The notes under the pieces: generated by a model
Databases searched by the model: none
What the model was told of the DNA's origin: nothing
The model's input: the letters and a program-made list of their open reading frames with translations, nothing else
Shown: piece after piece, positions 17,275 to 26,397 of the stretch
Numbering within the stretch: the first letter of the stretch is position 1
Layout of the letters: each line of letters begins with the position of its first letter
Program-made: the position numbers and the translations under genes
From: Micavibrio aeruginosavorus EPB
Lineage (GTDB): Bacteria > Pseudomonadota > Alphaproteobacteria > Micavibrionales > Micavibrionaceae
Length of the DNA stretch: 64,000 nucleotides
Reading direction: 5' to 3'
Assembly (NCBI RefSeq): GCF_000348745.1
Contig: NC_020812.1
Coordinates: 434,001-498,000, forward strand

Positions 17275-18606
17275 ATGAGCAGACCGTCCGTCATATTTTT
17301 CAACCGTGTGTACCCCTCGGACCGGGGGGCGACGGGGCGTGTCCTGCGCGATCTGGCGCGGGCCATGGCGCGCGACGGTTGGGCGGTCACGGTGGTGACA
17401 ACCGCATCTGTGGCGCGTGAAGACCGCGACGGTGATGTCCGGGTGATCCGCCTGAAATCCAATACGAAATCCCGCAACCTGTTCACCTATGGCGCGGCCT
17501 GGGTGCGCATGATGATTGCGGGTTTGAAATTGCCGCGCCCCGATTTGATCGTCACCATGACCGATCCGCCGATGATGGTGGTTGCGGGCGGGATTATGGC
17601 GCGCGTGCGCAAAACAAAACACATTCACTGGTGCCAGGATTTGTATCCGGACCTGCTTCCCTCCATCGGTGTCCGGTTGCCGGATTTTATGATGAGCGGT
17701 TTGAGCGCGCTGTCCTTTCATGCGATGCGTCGTTGTGAAAAAATCGTCGTGATCGGCCGGTGCATGGCGCGTCAATTGACCAAGACCGGATTGGACCCGA
17801 AACGCATCGCGGTCATTCCCAACTGGCCCGACCACGAACTCACCCGGACGATGACCGAAGAAATGAATGACGCGGCGGTTGAGGCCGATGCGTCGATTCC
17901 GGCCAAACCGTTCGAAGAATTGTTCCGGGATGATGGTGCGCCGAAATTCCGCGTTTTGTATGCCGGGACGATTGGCCGCGCCCACCCGATCCACACCATT
18001 GTTGATGCGGCCGCGATTCTGCAGCACCAGTGCCCGGACATTGAATTTGTGTTCGTTGGCGATGGCCCGGGGCTGGACCGTCTGGCGCATGAACGCGCGC
18101 GCCGTGGGCTGGAAAATATCCGCCTGTTGCCGCGCCAACCGAACCGCCGTCTGCGTCCTCTGATGGAAAGCGGTGATGTTCACATCATTTCGATGAAACA
18201 TGATGCGGCCGGGTTGCTGGTTCCATCCAAACTTTACTCTGCGCTGGCCGTTGGTCGTCCGTGCGTGTTCGTCGGTCCGATGAACAGCGAAGTGGCCAAG
18301 GTTATTTCCGATTTCCATGCCGGCGCCGTCGTCGCCCAGGGCGAACCGGAAACATTGGCGCAGACCATCCTGACCCTGCGCATGGATGGGAATGCATGGC
18401 ACAATGCCCATGATGGTTCGGCTCAGGCCGGACGCATTTTTGTGCCGTCCGAATCCATCAATGCGTGGATCAAACGCGCCCGTGATGTTGTGGGCCGCCC
18501 ACTGACGCCGCCATCGGCCAAGCCGAAGGTCACCGTGCCCACCCCGGCGGCGCAGGATAACGCGGTTCAGTCGCCGCCCTCTGTGACTATTCACGCAGCC
18601 GAGTAA
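17275..18606 (+). CDS. Glycosyltransferase family 4 (WcaI-like)
   Basis: A GT-B-fold retaining glycosyltransferase of 443 residues from the ATG at 17275 (an earlier in-frame start at 17206 would overlap the previous gene by 46 bases). The N-terminal half has FFNRVYPSDRGATGRVLRDL, as in colanic-acid WcaI-type enzymes, and HWCQDLYPDLLPSIGV. The C-terminal half carries RVLYAGTIGRAHPI, FVFVGDGPGLDRL and the nucleotide-sugar-binding stretch LVPSKLYSALAVGRPCVFVG. The last 35 residues are a Pro/Ala-rich extension. It likely adds a sugar to a lipid-linked exopolysaccharide unit at the inner membrane. The donor is unknown. Confidence 0.9.
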   Translation: MSRPSVIFFNRVYPSDRGATGRVLRDLARAMARDGWAVTVVTTASVAREDRDGDVRVIRLKSNTKSRNLFTYGAAWVRMMIAGLKLPRPDLIVTMTDPPMMVVAGGIMARVRKTKHIHWCQDLYPDLLPSIGVRLPDFMMSGLSALSFHAMRRCEKIVVIGRCMARQLTKTGLDPKRIAVIPNWPDHELTRTMTEEMNDAAVEADASIPAKPFEELFRDDGAPKFRVLYAGTIGRAHPIHTIVDAAAILQHQCPDIEFVFVGDGPGLDRLAHERARRGLENIRLLPRQPNRRLRPLMESGDVHIISMKHDAAGLLVPSKLYSALAVGRPCVFVGPMNSEVAKVISDFHAGAVVAQGEPETLAQTILTLRMDGNAWHNAHDGSAQAGRIFVPSESINAWIKRARDVVGRPLTPPSAKPKVTVPTPAAQDNAVQSPPSVTIHAAE

Positions 18607-18609
18607 TCC

Positions 18610-19470
18610 ATGTCCACACACAGCCAGACCATGATTGCCCCGGAACCCGATCTGATTGATCTGTTGCGCGGGTGGTGGCGTTTGCGCGGATGGATCATGG
18701 CGGGCATGCTTGCCGGGTTGCTGGCGGCGTTTGCCTTTCTGGCGCTGGCGGTGCCGCAATACCGGGTCAGCATGCTGATCGCCCCGGCGGATCGCGGGAC
18801 CGGAACGGATATCAAGGCGTTGCTGCCCGATAACGCGACCTTTGCCCTGCAATATCTGGCCAGCTCTATCGGGGCGCAGGATACGACCGATTTTTCCCGT
18901 CTGGAAAATATCATGCGCGGGGCCGACGTGGCCGCGATTGTTATGAAGAACAAGGATGTGGCGGATGGCGTGCGGGCGTCGCGGCCTTTGCGTATTTCCG
19001 CGGGGGCCGACATTCGTGATCCGGCGGAACTGGCCGATTGGATGGCGCGTGCGATTAAAATTGAACCCGTGGGCACCACCACAATGCGCCGTGTTGTTCT
19101 GAACCATCCGGACCGGGAATGGGCGACCGGTTTTTTGACTCTGGTGCATGACGCGGCGGACCGTTTGATCCGCAATGACGTGCGCACGCGCGCCGATGCG
19201 CGTTCGGCTTATTTACAGGACGCCCTGCGCCGCACCGATCACCCGGATCATCGCCGGGCGCTGACCAACCTGCTGATGGAACAGGAACATGTCCGCATGA
19301 TGCTGGCGATGGACGAATCCTTTGCTGCTGTCATTGCGGAATCGCCATCGGCCTCTGCCCGCGCGGTGTGGCCGCGTAAATCGATCGTTCTGCCCGCCTT
19401 TGTCTTTGCGGGGGCTGTTTTCTTCTATTGTCTGGGGCTGATCTTCGGCCGCCGTGATCGCCATGCCTGA
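18610..19470 (+). CDS. Wzz-like chain-length/tyrosine-kinase-adaptor membrane protein
   Basis: A 286-residue protein with the Wzz topology: a short cytoplasmic segment with LIDLLRGWWRLRGW, a first membrane helix at about residues 30-55 ending in the family motif AVPQYRVSMLI, a periplasmic helical region, and a second helix near 255-275 (VLPAFVFAGAVFFYCLGLIFG). Such proteins set glycan chain length in Wzy-dependent systems. There is no C-terminal Walker kinase domain, and no Wzc kinase is seen in the window. The start lies 3 bases after the preceding stop, and the stop overlaps the next start by 8 bases. Confidence 0.82.
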   Translation: MSTHSQTMIAPEPDLIDLLRGWWRLRGWIMAGMLAGLLAAFAFLALAVPQYRVSMLIAPADRGTGTDIKALLPDNATFALQYLASSIGAQDTTDFSRLENIMRGADVAAIVMKNKDVADGVRASRPLRISAGADIRDPAELADWMARAIKIEPVGTTTMRRVVLNHPDREWATGFLTLVHDAADRLIRNDVRTRADARSAYLQDALRRTDHPDHRRALTNLLMEQEHVRMMLAMDESFAAVIAESPSASARAVWPRKSIVLPAFVFAGAVFFYCLGLIFGRRDRHA

Positions 19471-20308
19471 CCATCCGGTCATCCCTGTCTCCGTTATTAT
19501 CGTGACCAAAGGCGAGGGGGCCTCCCTGTCGCCCACATTGGCTGCTCTGGCATCCTTTGATCAAATCATCGTGGTCGATAGCGGCGGGGATGCCGATACG
19601 TTTGCCGTGGCGCAATCCTTTGGCGCGGATATTGTGGCCTATACATGGAATGGGGCATACCCGAAAAAACGGCAATGGTGTCTGGATCATTTACCGTTGG
19701 CCCATGACTGGGTGTTCTTTGTTGATGCCGATGAAATCGTAACGCCGGAATTGACGCGCGCGATTGCCGATCTGTTTTCCCATGATGGACCGTGTGCGGA
19801 TGGATATTTCGTGCGCGGGCGCTATGTCTGGGGCGGTCGGGTGCTGCGCTTTGGCCTGACCAACAACAAGTTGGCGCTGTTTAACCGTCATGCCTTCATG
19901 TTCCCGGTTGTCGATGATCTGGGTCTGCCCGGCATGGGGGAGATCGAGGGGCATTACCAGCCCGTGGCGAAAAAGCCGGGTGCGCGGATTGGGGTTCTGG
20001 CCCCGATGCTGACCCATGATGCGGCGGCGGACCCGACCCGGTGGTATGAACGGCATGAACGCTACGCCCAATGGGAGGCGGGCATGAATGAACGTGGGGC
20101 GTGGCCCGCGGACCCTGTGATCTGGCGGCACCGTTTAAAACGCGTCTTCCGGGCACTGCCCGCGCGCGGTGCCGTGGCGTTCTTATATTGCTATGTCTGG
20201 AAGTGCGGATTTTTGGATGGCGGGGCGGGATTTGATTTTGCCCGCGCCCGTGGATGGTATTATCGGCGTATCGCGGCTTTATCGCGCCGGGCTTTCAACG
20301 CCCAATAA
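19463..20308 (+). CDS. Glycosyltransferase family 2 (WaaE/KdtX-like)
   Basis: A 281-residue GT-A-type glycosyltransferase. It opens SVIIVTKGEGASLSPTLAAL and has IIVVDSGGDADT, the metal-binding VFFVDADEIVTPEL, and GYFVRGRYVWGGRVLRFG, typical of the WaaE-type enzymes that add sugars to lipopolysaccharide core or exopolysaccharide. The C-terminal half includes RHERYAQWEAG and a hydrophobic patch AVAFLYCYVWKCGF, consistent with membrane association. The start ATG overlaps the previous stop. Its 3' end overlaps a convergent glycosyltransferase by 49 bases. Confidence 0.9.
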   Translation: MPDHPVIPVSVIIVTKGEGASLSPTLAALASFDQIIVVDSGGDADTFAVAQSFGADIVAYTWNGAYPKKRQWCLDHLPLAHDWVFFVDADEIVTPELTRAIADLFSHDGPCADGYFVRGRYVWGGRVLRFGLTNNKLALFNRHAFMFPVVDDLGLPGMGEIEGHYQPVAKKPGARIGVLAPMLTHDAAADPTRWYERHERYAQWEAGMNERGAWPADPVIWRHRLKRVFRALPARGAVAFLYCYVWKCGFLDGGAGFDFARARGWYYRRIAALSRRAFNAQ

Positions 20309-21036
20309 AGCGGCGGGCAGATCCGGCGGACGCCCATATTGATCATCTGTAATGTTTTTATGACACGGTTCCGGATGGGGCCAACCACACCCAATTCACG
20401 ACGAATATCAAATTGCTCCCGCCGTCCGAGCGCCGTGCGGGTTTGGGACAGGCCGCCATGGGCGAAAATGCAAAACGGGACGGGCACATAATAAATCGCC
20501 CGTGTGGCCCCGAGCGTTTGCAGGGTCAATTTATAATCCGCCGCGATTTTATACCGCGTGTCATATCGCATATCGCCGATAACCGTACGGGCATAGACCA
20601 TGGCCTGATGATGGGTGAACATGCCCAGATCCACCTTGATAAAGGGGCGTGCGGCTTTATAGGCCATTTGCCCGTCAGACCGTGTTTCCAGCGCGTCACC
20701 GTAAATAAATCCGGGGGGCGTGCTGGCCATGCTGATGAGCTGGGACAGGTTGCTGAGGACATTGTCATCGGCAAACTGGTCGCCGCCATTCATGAAAATG
20801 ATGTAATCCCCCGTGGCGCGGGCCAGTCCCTTGTTCATTGCGTCATACAGGCCGTGGTCCGGTTCCGATATGGCGTCCGGGGCGCGCGTTTTCAGCCACT
20901 GTTCCGTCCCATCATTCGATGCGCCGTCAATCACGATCCATTCGTAATCGGTGCAGGTCTGGGATTGGATGGATGTGTGGGTGGCCTGTAACCCGGACAG
21001 ATCGTTGCGGGTGATGGTGATGATGCTGAACATCAT
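20260..21036 (-). CDS. Glycosyltransferase family 2 (WcaA-like)
   Basis: A 258-residue GT-A glycosyltransferase. The N-terminus FSIITITRNDLSGLQATHTS, WIVIDGASNDGTEQWL, EPDHGLYDAMNKGL and IFMNGGDQFAD match WcaA-like enzymes of exopolysaccharide clusters; the last carries the DxD-equivalent region. The ATG at 21036 overlaps the stop of the SLBB gene in a TGATG, so these two minus-strand genes are translationally coupled. Its end overlaps by 49 bases with the plus-strand glycosyltransferase, so the locus is made of two facing operons. Confidence 0.9.
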   Translation of the reverse strand: MMFSIITITRNDLSGLQATHTSIQSQTCTDYEWIVIDGASNDGTEQWLKTRAPDAISEPDHGLYDAMNKGLARATGDYIIFMNGGDQFADDNVLSNLSQLISMASTPPGFIYGDALETRSDGQMAYKAARPFIKVDLGMFTHHQAMVYARTVIGDMRYDTRYKIAADYKLTLQTLGATRAIYYVPVPFCIFAHGGLSQTRTALGRREQFDIRRELGVVGPIRNRVIKTLQMINMGVRRICPPLYWALKARRDKAAIRR

Positions 21037-23729
21037 CAATCATCGTCCCGGATATCGCTCAGGAAAATGCCTGTGACGGCCAGATTGGATAAAATCTGGC
21101 TGACATCTTTTGCGCTTTCGATGAAGTCAAACGGTTTTGGGTCGCACGGCACGACGATGGTGGAACCCGGTGGGATCATGCTGGCCTTGTGGTTCCATGC
21201 GCTGATGAACAAGGGCTGGGCGCTGCCATCCGGGTACAGGACAAAGGCGCGGTCCTGATCGGCGAAATGGCTGGGGCCGCCGGCTTCGGCAATATAATCA
21301 CGCGGGCTTTTGCCGTTGCGGAATTGCAGAGCGGCGGGGGATAAAACCTCGCCCTCAACCCGCACGGTCAACGGGCGGCGCGGCACATAAATACGATCGC
21401 CAGCTTCCAGCAGGATATCCAGCTCGGGCTGAACCTCCAGCACGGTGGGGTCGGCTTCAACCGTAATGCGGCCGACGGCCTCGACATTGCGCAATTCGGC
21501 GGCCAGATCCTGAACCATTGCAATCTGGGTCATATCGGGCGCGTCTTTTTCCTTGTGCATGGCGGTGGCCAACGCGCGTTCCATTTCCCGTGCGGCGGCG
21601 CGGAAGCGTTCTTCCTCGGCCTTGCGTTCGGATTCGCGGCTGAAAATCGCCCCGTCGGGATAGGCCTGATCGGTAATGCCGCCCGCGCGGGCGAACAGGT
21701 CGCGCAACGTATCGCCGGGCACCAGATCATATTTACCGGGGTTGTGAACTTCACCAATAATGGTGACGCTCTGGCCTTCGGCTTTGCGGAATTTTTGTTT
21801 GACGCGCACAGTGTCGCCGGGGTTGATGGCGACCGTTTTTGGATCGGTGTCATTCATGTTGACGGCGGTGCGGAACGGGATCGAGCTTTCCGTGTCCGGA
21901 ATGCTGGCATCATGGGTGCGGGTGACTTCGATATTCGATGTATTGGCCTCCAGGCTCAATCCCCCGGCCACGGCCAGAACGGAATCCAGCGTGGTACCGG
22001 TGGCCACGGGCCAGACGCCGGAATCGCGCACAGCCCCGCGGACCGAAATCGTGCGTTCGGCCAGAAAGGCGGACAGGGCGGGATCGCCGGTCACGGTGTC
22101 TTCCGGGTCCATATCGGTTTCATCGGCGGACCCGGCGGCGGGTTCGATGGCTGCTGGATTAAATTTCTGCTTCTGCAGGGCCATCATCTGCGACCGGGAG
22201 AACAGATGGACGATATCGCCATCTTTTAATTCCTGATCATACTGCCCTTGCGCGACCAGAATAGGGGGGAAGTCGAGGAAGGTGCGCGCCATGCGTTCAT
22301 CATCCCACCGTTCGATGACCCCAATCAGCGGATAAATATCGGCCCCGAATATGGCCCGGTCATCCAACAGGGCCGCCAGCGTTTTGCTGGAAGAGAGCGG
22401 GTGCAATCCCGGCTGGCGCGTATGGCCGACCAGCTCGACCAATCCGGCGCGCTTGTCATCGGCGCGCGCCACCATCAAAATCGATCCGTCATTTAATGCT
22501 GGCGTAAAGGGATCGGTGATCGTCTCCACCGTTTCCTGGCCATTGCGGTGCAGGCCCAGTTTCATGAAACGGTTGTTCCCCGGGCTGATCAATCCGCCGG
22601 CCATATCCAAGGCTTCCTGCATCGACAGAAATTCGCTGGATTTCTCCGGAGCATGTTTCATGCCTTTGAGCGAGGGCAGGATTTCATAGATACCCGGACG
22701 TTTCACGCCCCCGGCCACGGCAATCGTGGGGCCCAGTGGCGGAACGATCAACCGGTCGCCATCGCGTAGGGCCAGATCCATGCCGCTGCTGCCATGGATG
22801 AGCAGGCCGTATAAATCCACCATCGTCGTGCGGCCATCGCGGACCAGTTTGATCTGGCGCAACGATCCATTCTTGTCGATGCCGCCCGCCTGCATCAGCG
22901 CATCCAGCGCCGTATGGAACACGGTCAGCGTCTGGCGGCCCGGCTTGCGGACATTGCCAACCACCAGAATATTCACCTGCCGCACGCTTTCCAGCGAGAC
23001 ATAGATGTCGGTGTTGTACAAACTATCCGCCGATGCGGCCAACGCTTCGCGCAACTGGCCGATGGTGCGTCCGGCGGCCGATACAGGCGGCAGATCATCA
23101 AGGATCAGCAAGCCATCGGTTGTGATCGTGTAAATACCCTGATCGCGGCGTTGGCCACGGAATGTGATGTTCAGGCGGTCACCCGTGGACAAAACGAAAT
23201 TGTCCTGCACGGCCCCCGCGGGCAGGGCGGCGTGCGGCGCGGGTGCGTGTTCGTCATCCGCGGGCCCATTTGGGGTTGGTGTGTATGGTGTGTTGAAATT
23301 TTCAAACAGGTCATACCCAAATTGTTCCAACGGATCGGCCACGCGTGCGGCATAAGATTCTTCGACGCTGGACAGCGGGCTGATGTGTTGCCCCACCATG
23401 CGGGCCAATCTTTCGTCCCGCGCCAGCAAATCGGCCAGCAAGGGTTCATAATCCTGCGGTGTCAGTGGCGTCAGGGCCCCGGGTTTCCGCGCGGAGTGGG
23501 ATGGCGACGATGGTTGTGTTTGCGGGGCACCGGCCTGCATGTCTGTGCGGGCCTGGGTCACGCGGGCAATATTGCGGGTGTCTTTGGACCATGGCGCGAT
23601 TTGCAGGGGCAGGAAATCCTGGGCCTGTGCGGTGGGAACGCAAACGGCAAGGCCGGCCAGCACCCAGACGGTGCACAAGCCGCTCTGCATAAAAAATCGG
23701 GTGGGGTTGAAATTCTGGGCACGGGCCAT
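21036..23729 (-). CDS. Large polysaccharide export protein with multiple SLBB domains
   Basis: A periplasm/outer-membrane protein of 897 residues that should form the export channel for the locus polysaccharide. From the ATG at 23729 there is a signal peptide with cleavage after TAQA. After a polar stretch (residues 25-160) comes the Poly_export domain, with LSTGDRLNITFRGQRRDQG and ITTDGLLILDDLPPV. Several SLBB beta-grasp units follow, including VVGNVRKPGRQTL, AVAGGVKRPGIYEI, IIGEVHNPGKYDL and VEGEVLSPAALQF. It is more than twice the length of E. coli Wza (379 residues). A charged helical insertion lies near residue 700. No lipobox is seen, so anchoring differs from Wza. Confidence 0.9.
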   Translation of the reverse strand: MARAQNFNPTRFFMQSGLCTVWVLAGLAVCVPTAQAQDFLPLQIAPWSKDTRNIARVTQARTDMQAGAPQTQPSSPSHSARKPGALTPLTPQDYEPLLADLLARDERLARMVGQHISPLSSVEESYAARVADPLEQFGYDLFENFNTPYTPTPNGPADDEHAPAPHAALPAGAVQDNFVLSTGDRLNITFRGQRRDQGIYTITTDGLLILDDLPPVSAAGRTIGQLREALAASADSLYNTDIYVSLESVRQVNILVVGNVRKPGRQTLTVFHTALDALMQAGGIDKNGSLRQIKLVRDGRTTMVDLYGLLIHGSSGMDLALRDGDRLIVPPLGPTIAVAGGVKRPGIYEILPSLKGMKHAPEKSSEFLSMQEALDMAGGLISPGNNRFMKLGLHRNGQETVETITDPFTPALNDGSILMVARADDKRAGLVELVGHTRQPGLHPLSSSKTLAALLDDRAIFGADIYPLIGVIERWDDERMARTFLDFPPILVAQGQYDQELKDGDIVHLFSRSQMMALQKQKFNPAAIEPAAGSADETDMDPEDTVTGDPALSAFLAERTISVRGAVRDSGVWPVATGTTLDSVLAVAGGLSLEANTSNIEVTRTHDASIPDTESSIPFRTAVNMNDTDPKTVAINPGDTVRVKQKFRKAEGQSVTIIGEVHNPGKYDLVPGDTLRDLFARAGGITDQAYPDGAIFSRESERKAEEERFRAAAREMERALATAMHKEKDAPDMTQIAMVQDLAAELRNVEAVGRITVEADPTVLEVQPELDILLEAGDRIYVPRRPLTVRVEGEVLSPAALQFRNGKSPRDYIAEAGGPSHFADQDRAFVLYPDGSAQPLFISAWNHKASMIPPGSTIVVPCDPKPFDFIESAKDVSQILSNLAVTGIFLSDIRDDD

Positions 23730-23852
23730 GATATAAGCAGGGTACAAAATGTGTAAAACATACAATCGCAACCGTCAGTATAGACCTGTTGTTTTGCCCT
23801 TGTGAATCCCCATTCAACACAAACCCCCGATAATCCAAGGGTAATCGCCAAA

Positions 23853-24311
23853 ATGGCTAAAATGATCTCCACCGATCCTATTCATATGATCAAGCTGGCT
23901 GTCGGCGTGGACGATGTTGGGCATTTACATGCGTTGCAATCCGCCCGCCTGTTTGATTTTGACGGGGCGTTGGCCACCTGTGCGTGGACCCGGCGTAAAC
24001 CCACGCGGGATGGTGGGCTGCTGAATGGTGGGTCCATATATTGGATCATCAAGGGCCGTATTCAGGCCCGACAGGCCTTTTTGGGCTTTGAGATGGAGGA
24101 TACGGATGAGGGACCGTATTGTCGGCTGGTTCTGGATCCGGCTTTGATGCTGGTGGCGGCCATGCCGCACCGGGCATTTCAGGGGTGGCGATACCTTGAC
24201 CCGGCCAAAGCCCCGCCCGATCTGCGGTTTTTTGACCCGGATCTGGCTGCTGAAGATGATGAAATGCCTGCCGATCTGACCGCGCAATTGCGCGATGCGG
24301 GATTGATTTAA
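23853..24311 (+). CDS. DUF1489-family protein
   Basis: A 152-residue cytosolic protein of a conserved alphaproteobacterial family with no known role. Family marks are IKLAVGVDDVGHL near the start, the TRRKPTRDGGLLNGGSIYWI segment and the following KGRIQARQ. Next comes the RLVLDPALMLVAAMPHRAFQ stretch, and then a C-terminal GWRYLDPAKAPPDL. The exact start is uncertain: ATG codons at 23853, 23862 and 23889 are all in frame. It is divergent from the SLBB gene over about 120 bases. Confidence 0.88.
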   Translation: MAKMISTDPIHMIKLAVGVDDVGHLHALQSARLFDFDGALATCAWTRRKPTRDGGLLNGGSIYWIIKGRIQARQAFLGFEMEDTDEGPYCRLVLDPALMLVAAMPHRAFQGWRYLDPAKAPPDLRFFDPDLAAEDDEMPADLTAQLRDAGLI

Positions 24312-24370
24312 GGGGGCATATCGAATTTTCTTGTAATATTCTGGAAAATAAGGCTTTCTTTTCCTGCATT

Positions 24371-24394
24371 TTATGGCCTAAATCGCAGCCATAA
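24371..24394. other. 7-bp inverted repeat upstream of an unknown gene
   Basis: TTATGGC at 24371-24377 is mirrored by GCCATAA at 24388-24394, followed on the plus strand by an A-rich run, not a T-run. It sits about 35 bases before the ATG at 24429. It may be an operator or a 5' UTR hairpin. No further assignment is made. Confidence 0.3.
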
Positions 24395-24428
24395 GAAAAA
24401 AAAGAACAAGAATGCAGGGATTAGAAAC

Positions 24429-25085
24429 ATGGATTGGAAAGATATTGGCGGAAAGCTCCGCCGCGCCTTTGGTTTGCAAACGCAGCCAACACCCGAGCCT
24501 CTTCCTCCACCGACGGATCGTTATTTAAGCGCGCGGGAACTGAAAACCCTGCTCGAATGTGTTCAACACATAAAGGATATCACCCAGACCAATGCGCTGG
24601 CCTTGAAATCCCTGTCACTGGCAACGCCGCGGCCTTTGGGGGATGCGGAGCGCGATTTTCAGGATGCGATGTGCGCCCAGTTTCGTCCCCTTGGTGGCGA
24701 TCCGCTGCAAAACTCTCAAATGGCACTCGGAACCTGTGTGGCCTGGCTGGCGCAGTTGAACCAGGCGCATAATATCGCGGCCCGGAATGAAGCGGTCGTG
24801 ACCCCCAACCTTGCTTTACCGGTGCGCAGCGGCTCGCGTAAATTTGCTGCCGATATCGGTGTGATGGCACGGGGGGCTACGACTGCGATGGGGGGAATTT
24901 GCGCCAGTCTGTCGACGGCGACACCCTTTCTGGATATTCCAAATATCCAGCGCATTCATGAAGAGTATGCGGAACATGGTGCTGTGATGAATCAGATCCT
25001 CGAAAAAATCACAACGATCCTGACGGATGCCACATATGGCGTGCGCGATCAGGTGCCGAAGCAAACATTGAGCTTGAAAAAATAA
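24429..25085 (+). CDS. Unknown helical protein
   Basis: A 218-residue soluble protein, no family recognised. The N-terminal 15 residues form a short basic helix (WKDIGGKLRRAFG), followed by a Pro-rich linker. The rest is predicted mainly helical, with a Cys in LLECVQHI and one in GTCVAWLAQL. It is the first of three genes read towards the rRNA operon, with the next start 4 bases after its stop, so they form an operon. I see no clear similarity to the two following genes, which are related to each other. There is no signal peptide or membrane segment. Confidence 0.78.
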   Translation: MDWKDIGGKLRRAFGLQTQPTPEPLPPPTDRYLSARELKTLLECVQHIKDITQTNALALKSLSLATPRPLGDAERDFQDAMCAQFRPLGGDPLQNSQMALGTCVAWLAQLNQAHNIAARNEAVVTPNLALPVRSGSRKFAADIGVMARGATTAMGGICASLSTATPFLDIPNIQRIHEEYAEHGAVMNQILEKITTILTDATYGVRDQVPKQTLSLKK

Positions 25086-25089
25086 GGCA

Positions 25090-25620
25090 ATGATCCTCGA
25101 GACGTTACGGGAGCAGTTTAAAAAAACGCTATACGGTTGGGTGCCTGCATTGGATCGCACCGCCGTTAAGCACCGTGCGCAAATTGATAGCCTGTTGCAA
25201 CAGATCAACGACATTCAAGGTCTGTATGCCATGCCGTTGGCGAAAAACTTTCAAACGATGCCGGATTATACCGTTCACTATGACTGGATGTGTCTGCTTG
25301 CGGATCGGGTGGGTGAACCGGCGGGCGTGCGCACGGCCTTCCGTTTGCGCTGGGCGCATGGATGGGCGACGCAACGCATGGGCTGTGCGCCCTATGGTCA
25401 GTTGAGCAATCCGGCCTATACGGAATTGGGTATTGTCTTGCCGTTGGAAAAAATCTTTCCCGTGATGATGACGTTGCAGGATGAAAAGCGCCGTGCATTC
25501 GGTGTGGGCCCGTGCACGATGACATTTGAACGCACCATGATGGACGATGCGCGCCAGCTTGTTGATGCATATCGCGCTTTGTGCCCGGTCAAAAAAGATT
25601 TCCTCAAGCTTGTGAAGTAA
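25090..25620 (+). CDS. Unknown protein, paralogue A
   Basis: A 176-residue soluble protein with no known domain. It shares with the next gene a layout: a Met/Pro-Leu segment (YAMPLAKNF here, NTIPLGRAF there), the strong motif WMCLLADRVGEPAGVR, and a C-terminal DAYRALCPVKKDFLKLVK. Identity in the central motif is high, while the part between differs. The segment looks like one compact alpha/beta domain, but this is inference. It follows the previous gene by 4 bases and is 45 bases before paralogue B. Codon use is like the neighbours. Confidence 0.8.
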   Translation: MILETLREQFKKTLYGWVPALDRTAVKHRAQIDSLLQQINDIQGLYAMPLAKNFQTMPDYTVHYDWMCLLADRVGEPAGVRTAFRLRWAHGWATQRMGCAPYGQLSNPAYTELGIVLPLEKIFPVMMTLQDEKRRAFGVGPCTMTFERTMMDDARQLVDAYRALCPVKKDFLKLVK

Positions 25621-25665
25621 CACAAGCCATCTCTTTTCTCTCTGTTTACTCTCTGCGTCGTTATT

Positions 25666-26229
25666 GTGGTGTTTGACAACGGTGGTGTGCGCTCACGCAT
25701 GTTTGGTTATGACGATTTAAGAAAGCTCTTTGCATCGCTTGGTATGCGCAGTGCGCGACCTGCGCCTGTGTGCATAACGCCGGATGCGGCGGAGATCGTT
25801 CGTCGTCTTGATGCGGTGAGCGCGTTCAATACAATTCCGCTGGGCCGCGCTTTCAGTATTAGCGAAACTGGATATATGCAGCGGGAGTGGGAGTGCCTGC
25901 TGGCGGAACGTATTGGACAGCCCGCCGGCGTGCGGAGCCTCTATGTCGTACGGCATGTGAAGGGCTTTATAGAGGGGTGTGGTCATAACGCGGATCGCGT
26001 GACGACGAGCGCCGTTTCCGAAACATTATTAGAGCGTCCGATGGCGCTGGAGGCGGTCATTCCCGAAATGGACCGTCTTTTGGCTGGGCTGAAACAGGCG
26101 GGCGCGGGCTGTTTTCTGGATCAGGTGCATTTTAACCAGCCGACTCTGGCTGAAATGCGGGCTTTGGTCGGGGCCTATAGGGGTTTGAACCCGCGCAAAA
26201 CGGGTCATTTGACCCTGGTGCCCAAATGA
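25666..26229 (+). CDS. Unknown protein, paralogue B
   Basis: A 187-residue soluble protein and a clear relative of the gene before it. Shared points are IPLGRAF, WECLLAERIGQPAGVR (compare WMCLLADRVGEPAGVR) and the C-terminus GAYRGLNPRKTGHLTLV. It lacks any recognised domain, signal peptide or membrane helix. The start is uncertain: the first ATG-like codon used here is GTG at 25666, and ATG at 25699 (MFGYDDLRK) is also possible. Its stop is about 70 bases before the first rRNA promoter, so read-through into the rRNA operon is possible; no terminator is obvious in between. Confidence 0.78.
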   Translation: MVFDNGGVRSRMFGYDDLRKLFASLGMRSARPAPVCITPDAAEIVRRLDAVSAFNTIPLGRAFSISETGYMQREWECLLAERIGQPAGVRSLYVVRHVKGFIEGCGHNADRVTTSAVSETLLERPMALEAVIPEMDRLLAGLKQAGAGCFLDQVHFNQPTLAEMRALVGAYRGLNPRKTGHLTLVPK

Positions 26230-26297
26230 AAAAATGGCGGATTTCTGCGGCCTTTACGATTTTTTAAAGTTTTTTGTAAAAAATCGCCAAATTCCCT

Positions 26298-26326
26298 TTG
26301 ACAGGGTCAGGGACCCCCTATATAAG
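26298..26326 (+). promoter_or_regulatory. rRNA operon promoter P1 (distal)
   Basis: TTGACA at 26298-26303 and TATAAG at 26321-26326 are separated by 17 bases, a near-consensus sigma70-type promoter. A GC-rich palindrome (GGGACCCCC) fills the spacer end. It is the first of three promoters with about 100-base spacing. Confidence 0.65.
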
Positions 26327-26397
26327 GGGCGACCTCGGCAGGCGGCAACGTCAGCCAGCATCTTCGGAAAGCTTTGAAAAAAGATTGAAAAAGATGA

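Noticed and set aside
17260-19149. A 629-codon frame on the minus strand opposite the GT4 and Wzz-like genes
   Set aside because: It is a long shadow caused by high third-position GC in the genuine plus-strand genes. It has no domain, no convincing ribosome site and an amino-acid composition rich in Arg, His and Gln that is typical of antisense frames.
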